Positions 35,432 through 43,740 of a DNA stretch of 64,000 nt are shown here, one piece after another. Where the stretch lies: the NCBI GenBank assembly GCA_000648925.1, contig JFHF01000045.1, positions 1 to 64,000 of the forward strand, read 5' to 3'. The stretch is from Caballeronia jiangsuensis. GTDB lineage: Bacteria; Pseudomonadota; Gammaproteobacteria; Burkholderiales; Burkholderiaceae. Both the position numbers and the translations under genes were made by a program. Within the stretch, counting starts at the first letter, position 1; each line of letters starts with the position of its first letter. Under the pieces are notes generated by a model. That model was not told where the DNA came from. It worked only from the letters and a program-made list of their open reading frames with translations, and did no database searches.

Positions 35432-35570
35432 GAATCCAGCGTGATGCTGCACGTCCTCGCCTTTCGATCCTCGACGCAGCCGGGGTCATGCGTGGGGATC
35501 GTGATTGGACAGTTCGAGCCGATCGAATCAGAAAAGATTCGGTATGCAGAATAAACAAAGCGGAGACGAA

Positions 35571-36692
35571 ATGAGGAAAGCACGACTCGCGATTTCTGTA
35601 ATGGCACCACTGGCGTGCGCGCCCGCATTCGCGCAAAGTTCGGTCACGCTATACGGCATCGTCGATACGGGCGTCGAGTATCTGACGCACGCGACGCCGA
35701 CCGGCGGGTCGGTTGCGCGCATGCCGGTGATCGGCGGCGGCGACGTGCCTTCGCGGTGGGGCCTGAAGGGATCGGAAGATCTGGGCGGCGGACTGAAAGC
35801 GATTTTCACGCTGGAAAACGGCTTCTCCCTCTCGAACGGCGCGCTGCAGCAAGCCGGCCGTCTGTTCGGGCGTCAGGCCTATGTCGGCCTGAAAAATGGC
35901 TGGGGACAGCTTACCTTCGGGCGTCAGTACAGCATGCAGACATGGGCGATGACCGACGCGAACATCGTCGGTCCCGCCGGCATCGGCAGTCTGGGATCGC
36001 TGGATAGCGCGTTGCTTGCGGACCGATTCGATAACGCCGTCGCCTACATGGGCACGTTCTATGGATTCACCGTCGGTGCAACGTATTCGTTCGGCCGGGA
36101 TGCATCGACGGCAGGCAATTGCGGCGGTCAGGTTGCGGGCGACTTCGTGGCCTGCCGCGGCTTGTCCGCCATGATCAAGTACGACGCGAGCAACTGGGGC
36201 GTCGCGACGTCCTTCGAGGAACTGAGAGGCGGGCAGGGCTCAGCGCCGAATACGGTCGTGCCGGGCGCGCCCGGCGTCGCGTTCACGAACTCCGGCGATA
36301 CCGACCGCCGCTATCAGGTCAACGGTCATCTCACCGTCGGGCCGGTCCGCCTGGGCATGGGCTGGATTCATCGTCTTCTTCACGGCGACGTGCGTTCGGT
36401 CAAGACCGATGTCGAATACCTCGGCGCATCCGTCCTCTATGGCGCGTGGCAGTTCGACGCCCAGCTTTCGCACATAGGCAATGCAGCCGATGACGCCGAT
36501 GGCACGCTCGGCATGCTCAGGGCGAACTACTTCCTGAGCAAGCGCACATCGGTGTATGGCGTCGCGGGTTATATGAAGAATCACGGAAAGGGCGCGATTT
36601 ACTCGGTATCGGCGGGCACCGCTGTTCCCGCCGCTCCGTTCGGAGGCTCGAATCAGATGGGCTTCGAAGTCGGCATTCGCCAGATGTTCTGA
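35571..36692 (+). CDS. Gram-negative general porin (Burkholderia type)
   Basis: 373-residue trimeric outer-membrane porin. A signal peptide (MRKARLAISVMAPLACAPAF, cleavage AFAQ|S) precedes the classic mature start SSVTLYGIVDTGVEYLTHA. The family blocks SRWGLKGSEDLGGGLKAIFT and RQAYVGLKNGWGQLTFGRQY are present, and the protein ends IRQMF with the C-terminal Phe needed for barrel insertion. GGAGACGAA precedes the ATG. It is the first gene after a GntR-type operator. It probably lets the pathway substrate cross the outer membrane. Qor, hydrolase and BKACE2 genes follow on the same strand. Confidence 0.94.
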   Translation: MRKARLAISVMAPLACAPAFAQSSVTLYGIVDTGVEYLTHATPTGGSVARMPVIGGGDVPSRWGLKGSEDLGGGLKAIFTLENGFSLSNGALQQAGRLFGRQAYVGLKNGWGQLTFGRQYSMQTWAMTDANIVGPAGIGSLGSLDSALLADRFDNAVAYMGTFYGFTVGATYSFGRDASTAGNCGGQVAGDFVACRGLSAMIKYDASNWGVATSFEELRGGQGSAPNTVVPGAPGVAFTNSGDTDRRYQVNGHLTVGPVRLGMGWIHRLLHGDVRSVKTDVEYLGASVLYGAWQFDAQLSHIGNAADDADGTLGMLRANYFLSKRTSVYGVAGYMKNHGKGAIYSVSAGTAVPAAPFGGSNQMGFEVGIRQMF

Positions 36693-36777
36693 TGCGATCC
36701 CGACATGAATACGCGATGTCCCGCAAGCGCGGCGCAACGAGCCGCGATAGTCGATCATTCACCAAGGAAAGTTGAAC

Positions 36778-37749
36778 ATGGCAAAAGCAATTCGCTTCGA
36801 TGAAATCGGTGGCCCCGAAGTCCTCCGCCTCGAAAACGTTGCAGTCGGCGAACCCGGCCCCGGCGAGGCGCGTGTGCGTCATACGTTCGTGGCGGTCAAT
36901 TTCATCGACATCTATTTCCGCACGGGGCAGTATCCGCTTGCGTTGCCCAATGGCCTCGGCTCCGATGCTGTGGGCGTGGTCGAAGCCATCGGCGAAGGCG
37001 TCGATGACATCAAGGTGGGCGATCGCGTCGGCTATCTGCTGGGCCCGCAGGGGGCCTACTCGGACGTCCGCGTGATGCCCGCCGATGTGCTCATTCCCTT
37101 GCCCGATGGGATCAGCGACAAGACGGCCGCGACGCTGATCATGAAGGGCATGACCGCGCAGTACCTGTTTCGTCAGGTGTACCCGTTGAAGGGCCACGAA
37201 ACCATCCTGTATCACGCTGCTGCGGGCGGGGTCGGTCTTATCGCATGCCAGTGGGCGCGTGCGTTGGGCGTCACGATGATCGGCACGGTCAGCTCCGATG
37301 CGAAGGCCGAGGTGGCGAAGGCGAATGGCTGTACGCACACCATCGTCACTTCGCGGGAAAACATCGCCGAACGTGTGCGCGAGCTCACCGATGGCAAGGG
37401 CGTCGAAGTGGTTTTCGACTCGGTGGGAAAAGACACACTCGATGCGTCGCTGGACAGCTTGCAGGTGCGCGGAACGTTGGTGAGCAATGGCACGTCGTCC
37501 GGTCCCGTGCAGATCGACACGCGCGTACTGGCGCGCAAGGGATCGCTCTGGGTGACGCGGCCCGCGATGGTGCATTACGCGACGCCGCGCTCGCATATGT
37601 TGTCGATGGCTCGCGAGCTTTTCGATCTCGTGCTGGCCGGGAAGATCAAGAGCGAGCCTGGACAGATGTTCGCGCTCGATGAAGCCGCCGACGCGCATCG
37701 CGCGCTCGAATCGCGCAAGACGGTGGGGTCCACGGTGCTCGTGCCGTAA
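36778..37749 (+). CDS. Quinone oxidoreductase, zinc-independent MDR family
   Basis: 323-residue medium-chain reductase of the QOR group. The N-terminal GroES-like domain has MAKAIRFDEIGGPEVLRLEN. The NADPH-binding motif HAAAGGVGLIACQWA lies at about residues 144-158. The zinc-binding Cys residues of alcohol dehydrogenases are absent, as expected for QOR. The ATG at 36778 follows AAGGAAAG; a TTG 6 bp earlier is less likely. It would reduce a quinone or an activated enone with NADPH in the cytoplasm. Its position after the porin and before BKACE2 suggests a pathway step. Substrate unknown. Confidence 0.9.
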   Translation: MAKAIRFDEIGGPEVLRLENVAVGEPGPGEARVRHTFVAVNFIDIYFRTGQYPLALPNGLGSDAVGVVEAIGEGVDDIKVGDRVGYLLGPQGAYSDVRVMPADVLIPLPDGISDKTAATLIMKGMTAQYLFRQVYPLKGHETILYHAAAGGVGLIACQWARALGVTMIGTVSSDAKAEVAKANGCTHTIVTSRENIAERVRELTDGKGVEVVFDSVGKDTLDASLDSLQVRGTLVSNGTSSGPVQIDTRVLARKGSLWVTRPAMVHYATPRSHMLSMARELFDLVLAGKIKSEPGQMFALDEAADAHRALESRKTVGSTVLVP

Positions 37750-37826
37750 CGTCGAAGATACGCGCGACCGCGCGTGCATGAGAGACGCTATGCGGCTTTC
37801 GACTTCACCCTCCGAACATCGAACAC

Positions 37827-38405
37827 ATGTCCAATTCGAACATCACATCCGCGACCGTGCTCATCGTTCCGGGCTTGCGGGAACACGTGGCGGACCATTG
37901 GCAGACGCTGCTCGCGCAGAAGCTGCCGCGCGTGCGAAGCGTCGCGCCACTCGAGCATGACAAGCTCAGTTGCGCTGCACGCATCGATGCGATCGAGCGC
38001 GCGCTGGGTTCGATCGAAGGTCCGGTCATCGTCGTCGCGCACAGTGCGGGCGTGATGATGCTCGCGCATTGGGCGAGCCGCCACGCCTCGCGTGCGATTC
38101 ACGGTGCGCTGCTTGCGGCGCCTGCCGATCTCGAAACGCCCATGCCACCCGGCTATCCGACGATCGACGCATTGAACGAGCATGGATGGTTGCCGATTCC
38201 GCGTAGCGCCTTGCCATTTCCGAGCATCGTCGCGGCAAGCAGCAACGACCCATTGACGCGGCTCGCGCGCGCCCGCGAATTTGCGCGCGCGTGGGGAAGC
38301 CGCTTCGTCGAACTCGGCGATGTCGGTCATCTGAATCCGGCGTCGGGTCATGGCGAATGGTCCCTGGCCGAGGAATTCATCGGCGAACTCGCCATGCCGC
38401 GATAG
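37827..38405 (+). CDS. RBBP9/YdeN-family serine hydrolase
   Basis: 192-residue small alpha/beta hydrolase. The catalytic triad is visible: Ser73 in VVAHSAGV, Asp141 in SSNDPL and His168 in VGHLN. The size and the PGLREHVADHWQTLL start match the RBBP9/YdeN (DUF1234-like) group. These hydrolyse small esters or thioesters, though natural substrates are mostly unknown. It lies 77 bp after the quinone reductase and 112 bp before BKACE2. It may cleave an ester or CoA thioester intermediate of the pathway (inference). Confidence 0.85.
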   Translation: MSNSNITSATVLIVPGLREHVADHWQTLLAQKLPRVRSVAPLEHDKLSCAARIDAIERALGSIEGPVIVVAHSAGVMMLAHWASRHASRAIHGALLAAPADLETPMPPGYPTIDALNEHGWLPIPRSALPFPSIVAASSNDPLTRLARAREFARAWGSRFVELGDVGHLNPASGHGEWSLAEEFIGELAMPR

Positions 38406-38517
38406 CGTCGCGCGCTGTGCCGAATCGTCCACGTCCGTTGCAACGGCGGACGCAATCAACGTCTTTGCGCGCTGTCTACGTGTCGCAAGGAATTCTGCCT
38501 CTCACCTGGAAATCGAC

Positions 38518-39576
38518 ATGAATTTTCTCGACGGTCATCTCTTTCCCGAGAACCAGCAACCGCTGATCATCACGGCTGCGCCCTATGCGCCCGGATGGCT
38601 GCCCGGCGACTTCCCCGAAGACATTCCGGTCACGATGGAAGATCAGATTCAGAAGGCGGTGGACTGCTATAACGCGGGCGCCACCGTGCTGCATCTGCAC
38701 GTGCGCGAGCTGGATGGCAAGGGCAGCAAGCGCCTGTCGATGTTCAATCAATTGATTGCAGGCGTGCGCAAGCGAGTGCCAGACATGATCATCCAGGTCG
38801 GCGGTTCCATTTCGTTCGCGCCCGAGGATGAAGGGCAGGCCGCCAAATGGCTGTCGGACGATACGCGCCACATGCTGGCCGAACTCGAACCGAAGCCGGA
38901 TCAGGTGACCGTGACGGTGAATACTTCGCAGATGAACGTCACCGATCAGGCGGAAGACGCGGACTTCAAAGGCACGTCGCGCGAGCAGCCCGCGCTGTTC
39001 AATGCCTACAAGGAAATGACCGTTCCCGCGCAGCCGGGATGGGTCGAGGAACATGTGCGGCGTCTGACGGCCAAGGGCATCCAGAGCGCCTTCCAGTGCT
39101 ACAACCTCAACAGCTTCGAATCGGTCGAGCGGTTGATGCGGCGTGGCTTCTACAAAGGTCCGCTCGTGATGAACTGGGTCGCGATAGCCGGCGGCATGGA
39201 CACGCCGAACGTCTACAGCCTCGCCAACTTCATTCGTGCCGTGCCTGACGGTGCGGTGGTCACGGTGGAAAGCAACGTGCGCAACGTGCTGCCCGTGAAC
39301 ATGTGGGGTATTTCAATGGGTCTGCATGTACGTTGCGGTACGGAAGACTGTCTGTGGAATCAGTCGCGCACCGAGAAGATGAGTACTGTCAGGCAGATCG
39401 AGCAACTGGTTCGCATGTCGCGCGAATTCGGACGCGAGATCGCGACCGCACAGCAGGCCCGCGAGATTTCGCGCATCGGGGTCTTCTACGATACGGTGGA
39501 GGAATCGCTACAGGCCAACGGCTTCGCGCCGAATCGCAACGGCGGCACTCAGGGTTTCCTGCGCAAGACTGCCTGA
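38518..39576 (+). CDS. BKACE (beta-keto acid cleavage) enzyme, copy 2
   Basis: 352-residue paralogue of the BKACE at 26.8 kb, the same length, with most of the sequence identical or similar. It starts MNFLDGHLFPENQQPLIITA. The zinc-site His59 and His61 (VLHLHVRE) and the Glu276 region (HVRCGTEDCLW) are kept. The main substitutions are in the 145-165 loop (DQAEDADFKGTSREQPALFN) and 225-235 (AGGMDTPNVYSLAN), close to the expected substrate pocket. It is the last gene of the porin operon, ended by a hairpin at 39600-39644. It probably acts on a related but different keto acid. Confidence 0.9.
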   Translation: MNFLDGHLFPENQQPLIITAAPYAPGWLPGDFPEDIPVTMEDQIQKAVDCYNAGATVLHLHVRELDGKGSKRLSMFNQLIAGVRKRVPDMIIQVGGSISFAPEDEGQAAKWLSDDTRHMLAELEPKPDQVTVTVNTSQMNVTDQAEDADFKGTSREQPALFNAYKEMTVPAQPGWVEEHVRRLTAKGIQSAFQCYNLNSFESVERLMRRGFYKGPLVMNWVAIAGGMDTPNVYSLANFIRAVPDGAVVTVESNVRNVLPVNMWGISMGLHVRCGTEDCLWNQSRTEKMSTVRQIEQLVRMSREFGREIATAQQAREISRIGVFYDTVEESLQANGFAPNRNGGTQGFLRKTA

Positions 39577-39599
39577 AGCTGCGAGCGAAGTAGTAAAGA

Positions 39600-39644
39600 C
39601 ACGGCCAGCGGTATCCGATGCATGAAACGGATACGCTGGCCGTG
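39600..39644. terminator. Strong bidirectional hairpin terminator
   Basis: CACGGCCAGCGGTATCCG (39600-39617) pairs with CGGATACGCTGGCCGTG (39628-39644) with one bulged G and a 10-nt loop. It lies between the convergent BKACE2 and tauD2 genes, 23 bp after the former stop and 32 bp after the latter. On the minus strand it is followed by TCTTTACT. It should separate the two transcripts. Confidence 0.75.
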
Positions 39645-39676
39645 CTGCTGTTCAGGAAGCAACACGCCGCGATGCT

Positions 39677-40522
39677 TCAATAAGGCTTGTCACCGATGAT
39701 GCCTGCGCGCTCCATCTTGCGCGGCGCCGGCCAGTAGTCCATGACCGCGTAGTGCTGCGTGGCGCGATTGTCCCAGACGGCAATGCTGTTCGGTTTCCAT
39801 CGGAAACGTACCTGATATTCCGGAATCAGCGCCTGGCTTTGCAGATAGTTGAGCAGGAGGCTTGCGCCCGGCGTCTTGTCGAGGCCGTAACGGACGTTGT
39901 CCGGTGTATGGAAGTTGACGAAGTGCGTCGTGAAGCTTCCCACGTACAGGACCTTCTCGCCGGTTTCCGGATGCGTGCGCACGACGGGATGTTCGACGTC
40001 CGGATTTTGCGCGGCGAGCTTGCGGCGTTCGTCGGGATCCATCGCCGCACCGAACGAATGCTCGATGCTGCTTTTCGCCCGAAGACCCGCGATGCGATGC
40101 TTGATCTCTTCCGGCAATTGCTTAAAGGCCTCGACCATATTGACCCAGATCGTGTCCCCGCCGGTTTCGGGGCATTCGATGCAGCGAAGCACAGCGCCCA
40201 TCGAAGGTTCGGGCCGCCACAACCCGTCGGTGTGAAAGTTGTTTTCGTACGGATTTTTCGCATCCGATCGATAAATCCGCACGAGGCCCGGATGTTCCGG
40301 ATCGCTTCCCGCGACCGGATGATCTTCCAGATCGCCGAACTTGCGCGCGAACGCGACATGCTCTTCCCGCGAGATGTTCTGATCGCGGAAAAAGAGCACG
40401 CGGTGCTGTAGCAGCAGTGCCTTGATCTCCGCAAACAAGGACGCATCGCGCGATGCATCGCCCAGGTTGACGCCCGACAGTTCCGCGCCGATACAGGCGG
40501 TGAGCTTTTCAATCTTGATCAT
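39677..40522 (-). CDS. TauD/TfdA-family 2-oxoglutarate dioxygenase, copy 2
   Basis: 281-residue Fe(II)/2-oxoglutarate dioxygenase closely related to the copy at 34.3 kb. The triad is His97, Asp99 (NFHTDGLW) and His257 (ATQHYAVMDY); Arg268 is placed for 2-oxoglutarate. The start at 40522 is preferred because GGAG lies 8 bp upstream; the ATG at 40528 has only 2 bp spacing. It is transcribed alone from a TGTCGACA-containing promoter with the best -10 of the set. Differences around the metal site (HTDGLW versus HSDASW) suggest a different substrate preference. Substrate unknown. Confidence 0.93.
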   Translation of the reverse strand: MIKIEKLTACIGAELSGVNLGDASRDASLFAEIKALLLQHRVLFFRDQNISREEHVAFARKFGDLEDHPVAGSDPEHPGLVRIYRSDAKNPYENNFHTDGLWRPEPSMGAVLRCIECPETGGDTIWVNMVEAFKQLPEEIKHRIAGLRAKSSIEHSFGAAMDPDERRKLAAQNPDVEHPVVRTHPETGEKVLYVGSFTTHFVNFHTPDNVRYGLDKTPGASLLLNYLQSQALIPEYQVRFRWKPNSIAVWDNRATQHYAVMDYWPAPRKMERAGIIGDKPY

Positions 40523-40557
40523 CAGCATGTCTCCTCATTCCATAGCCGGTCGTCTCC

Positions 40558-40588
40558 ATCATAGTCGCTTGATTTATTCGTGTCGACA
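40558..40588 (-). promoter_or_regulatory. GntR-type operator/promoter of tauD2
   Basis: TGTCGACA at 40581-40588 in TTCGTGTCGACATAAA. On the minus strand TCGACA is the -35 and TATGAT (complement of 40558-40563) the -10, 17 bp apart. The -10 matches consensus in five of six bases. This places the promoter about 36 bp before the tauD2 start. Confidence 0.75.
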
Positions 40589-40633
40589 TAAATAAAGTTA
40601 GAATCGAGCCGTCGTTTTATGCGTGACGGAAAG

Positions 40634-42361
40634 TTAGCCGGCGTCGCGATACGCATCGACCGCGCTGCCGATGGTCGGATGAAAGCACGCGTCGGGAAAG
40701 ATCGACGTCAGCTCGAAGCGTCTGAGCTTGTCGCGGACGGGGTCTTTCATCTCGGCGAAGTGCAGCTCGATGCCGCGCTCTCTCAACGCGCGATGCAGCT
40801 CGCGCAGCATGTCGGCGGACGTCACATCGACGCTCGTCACCGGCTCGGCAGTGACCACGACGCGCTTCACCGGCGTCGGTGCCTCATTCACCGCTTCGAT
40901 CACTCGCTGCTGAAACAGCTCCGCGTTTGCGAAGAAGAGCGGCGCATCCCATCGAAACAGCAGCAGTCCCGGAATCTGTTCCGCGTTCGGGTAGCGCTTC
41001 AGGTCGTGATAGCCGCGCAATCCTTCCACCCGGCCGAGCACCGCGAAATGCGGGCGCCAGCCGTCCCAAAGGAATTCGATGACCGCGATCACCACGGCGA
41101 TGCAGATGCCGGGTATTGCGCCGAACACGGCAACGCCGACGAAGCAGCACACGGAAAGCCAGAACTCCCACTGCTGGATGCGATAGATGCGCTTCAGGTC
41201 GCTGAATTCGAAGAGACCGATCGCCGCCGCGATCACGACGGCCGCGAGCGCGCTGCTCGGCAGATGCCGCAGAAGATTCGGCGCGGCGAGCAGCACGGCC
41301 GCGACGGCGAGCGCGCCGACGATGCCCGTCACCTGCGTGCGCGCGCCCGCCGCTTCGGCGACCGGCGTGCGCGACGAACTGCTGCTGATCGGAAAGCCCT
41401 GGAAAAGCCCGGTCGCGAGATTGGCGACGCCCAGCCCGATCATTTCCTGATTCGGATCGACGCGCATGTTGGCGCGTGCCGCGAAGGTGCGCGACAGCAC
41501 GCTCGTGTCCGCGAACGCGATCAGCGCCACGGCGCAACCGCCGAGCACGATCCGGACGATGTCCGCGCCGCTCGCCCACGGCAGCGACAACGCGGGCAAT
41601 CCCTGAGGAATCGTCCCGAGCACCTTCACGCCTTGGCGGTCGAGATGAAACACCATGACGCACAGGGTCGCGAGCACGACCGCGATCAGAATGCCCGGCA
41701 CCTTGTCGAAGCGCTTCAGCAGCAGGATGAGCGCGAGACTGCCTGCGCCCACGGCAAAGCTGGTCCAGTTGGACTGCCCAGCCGCGATGGCTTTGACAAG
41801 TTCAAACAGGTCGCGCAGCGGTCCGCGGTCCTCGATGGAGATCGCGAAGAGCTTGGGCAACTGGCTGATCAGCACCGTCAGCGCGATGCCGTTCATGTAG
41901 CCGTAGCGGATCGGCTTGGACAGCAACTCCGTGACGAAGCCGAGCTTGAGCATGCCGAAGACGATGCAGACGATGCCCGACACGATCGCCATCATGCCCG
42001 CGACGGCGATGGCGCGAGAAGGATCGCCCGACGCGCCGATCACGACGACCGCGAGGACGGGCGCGGCGAGCGCCGAGTCGGGACCGAGCACGAGAATCCG
42101 GCTCGGACCGAAGATCGCGTAGGCGAGCAGCGGCACGATCGTCGCGTACAGACCGCATACGCCGGGCACGCCCGACGCCTCCGCGTACGCGATGCCGACC
42201 GGCACGAGCATCGTCGTCAGCACGAGGCCGGCGATGATGTCGTTCTTCAGCCACCCGGCGCGATAGCTCCTGAACATCGCGACAATCGGCAGATGGCGCA
42301 TCCAGCGCTGCACCGCGCCGGTGACGACCTGTCGCGACCGGGGCGTGTGATCAGTCTGCAT
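40634..42361 (-). CDS. SulP-family anion transporter with STAS domain
   Basis: 575-residue permease. The transmembrane part (about residues 25-430) has the SulP signature region SGVPGVCGLYATIVPLLAYA and EMIGLGVANLATGLFQGFPI. A cytoplasmic STAS domain follows (about 455-570, with VVVTAEPVTSVDVTSADML). SulP proteins move sulfate, bicarbonate or dicarboxylates by proton or sodium symport. The start MQTDHTPRSR at 42361 avoids overlap with the upstream gene; no strong ribosome site is seen. Same strand as the SLC13-type permease, 20 bp apart, so probably cotranscribed. Anion not predictable. Confidence 0.9.
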   Translation of the reverse strand: MQTDHTPRSRQVVTGAVQRWMRHLPIVAMFRSYRAGWLKNDIIAGLVLTTMLVPVGIAYAEASGVPGVCGLYATIVPLLAYAIFGPSRILVLGPDSALAAPVLAVVVIGASGDPSRAIAVAGMMAIVSGIVCIVFGMLKLGFVTELLSKPIRYGYMNGIALTVLISQLPKLFAISIEDRGPLRDLFELVKAIAAGQSNWTSFAVGAGSLALILLLKRFDKVPGILIAVVLATLCVMVFHLDRQGVKVLGTIPQGLPALSLPWASGADIVRIVLGGCAVALIAFADTSVLSRTFAARANMRVDPNQEMIGLGVANLATGLFQGFPISSSSSRTPVAEAAGARTQVTGIVGALAVAAVLLAAPNLLRHLPSSALAAVVIAAAIGLFEFSDLKRIYRIQQWEFWLSVCCFVGVAVFGAIPGICIAVVIAVIEFLWDGWRPHFAVLGRVEGLRGYHDLKRYPNAEQIPGLLLFRWDAPLFFANAELFQQRVIEAVNEAPTPVKRVVVTAEPVTSVDVTSADMLRELHRALRERGIELHFAEMKDPVRDKLRRFELTSIFPDACFHPTIGSAVDAYRDAG

Positions 42362-42381
42362 GGATCGGCATCGTCGAACAT

Positions 42382-43722
42382 TCAATGAAGAAAGCGCGCA
42401 AGCACGACGACGTATGCCGCCGTGATCGCGAGCTGACACAGCGTCACCGGAAGGCCATAGCGCAGGAAGCGGCCGAAGCTGATCGGCGCGCCTTCCTGCG
42501 TGCAGATTCCCGCAGCCACGACATTCGCCGCCGAACCGACGAGCGTCGCGTTACCTCCGAGCGTCGCGCCGTACATCATCGCGATGAACACGGGAATGAC
42601 CGGCGCGGGCCACTGCGTGAACTGGTCCGACAAGGCCGATTCCGGCACGAACTCCGCGGTGACGAGATAGCCCTTGACCATCAGGATGGACGCGGCCGCC
42701 ACCGGCACGTTCGCGAGCAGCGAGGAAAGCAATCCGATCCCGCAGATCATCGCGAGCGCGACGAGCGTGAGGCGCGTGCCGAACACCTCATATAGCTTGA
42801 GCGACATGACCTGCAGCAGGCCCGTCTTCGCCATGCCCTGCACGAGACAGAAGATGCAGGTCAGGAAGAGCAGCGTCTTCCAGTCGACATCGCGCAGCAC
42901 GCGATCGGTGGGCTCGACCTTGAACGCGTACGCGACGAGCAGCGCAAGCGCGCTGGCGATCACCGCGACCACGGGCGGCACGATGCGCGTGGGCAACTCC
43001 TCGCCGAGCACGAACAGCACCATCATGAGCGCGAGCACGAGGACCGCCAGCGCGGCGTAGACCGGCCGCTTCAGTCTGGCCCGCGCGGTGCGGGGCGGCA
43101 GGGGCTTGACGCTGCGCCAGATGCCGCGCATCAGAATGGGCAAGAGCGGAATCACCACGCCGATCGCGAGCAGGCCGCCGAGGCTCGCACGCCGCAGATA
43201 CTCGCCGAAACTCATGCCGATCGAACTGCCGACGAGAAAGGTCGTCGGGTCGCCGACGAGCGTGAGCAGGCCGGCGGCATTGCTGAGGAGGGCGGTGAGG
43301 ATCATCGGCGGCACGATGTCGATATCGAGCGCGCGGGCGACGCGAATGATGATCGGTGCGAGCAGGATCACCGTCGTCGCATTGGGAAGCAGCGCGCACA
43401 GCGGGGCGACGATCACGATCAGCAGGAGCAGAAAGCGCTTGCCGCTGCCCGCCGTGGCCCTGAGATAGTAATCGCCGACGAGATCGAAGAGACCCGTGGT
43501 CGCCAGTATGCGCGCGACGACCATGCCGCCGAACAGCAGGCTGAGCGGGCCCGCCGCGGTTCGCGCGGTCGCGAGCAGATCCTGTTCGTCGATGATGCCG
43601 AGCGCGATCAGCACGCTCGTGCCGACGAGCGCGGCGACGGCCATGTCGATCAGATCGAAGGCGATCACGAGGATCACCACCGAGAACACGCCGACGACGA
43701 GATAGATTTGCCAGTCGCTCAT
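42382..43722 (-). CDS. SLC13/ArsB-like anion permease
   Basis: 446-residue integral membrane protein with about 11 helices of the ion-transporter (IT) superfamily. Features include the repeated re-entrant segments LLPNATTVILLAPIIIRVAR and GGNATLVGSAANVVAAGICT (the Asn-Ala/Asn-containing loops typical of the fold), and an SNAAGLLTLVGDPTTFLVGS block. The family includes arsenite, citrate and Na+/H+ exchangers, and specificity is unclear. It is first in a pair with SulP. Its N-terminus MSDWQIYLVVGVFSVVILVI is directly hydrophobic. Confidence 0.86.
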   Translation of the reverse strand: MSDWQIYLVVGVFSVVILVIAFDLIDMAVAALVGTSVLIALGIIDEQDLLATARTAAGPLSLLFGGMVVARILATTGLFDLVGDYYLRATAGSGKRFLLLLIVIVAPLCALLPNATTVILLAPIIIRVARALDIDIVPPMILTALLSNAAGLLTLVGDPTTFLVGSSIGMSFGEYLRRASLGGLLAIGVVIPLLPILMRGIWRSVKPLPPRTARARLKRPVYAALAVLVLALMMVLFVLGEELPTRIVPPVVAVIASALALLVAYAFKVEPTDRVLRDVDWKTLLFLTCIFCLVQGMAKTGLLQVMSLKLYEVFGTRLTLVALAMICGIGLLSSLLANVPVAAASILMVKGYLVTAEFVPESALSDQFTQWPAPVIPVFIAMMYGATLGGNATLVGSAANVVAAGICTQEGAPISFGRFLRYGLPVTLCQLAITAAYVVVLARFLH

Positions 43723-43740
43723 GATGGGCCCGCGCAGGCG

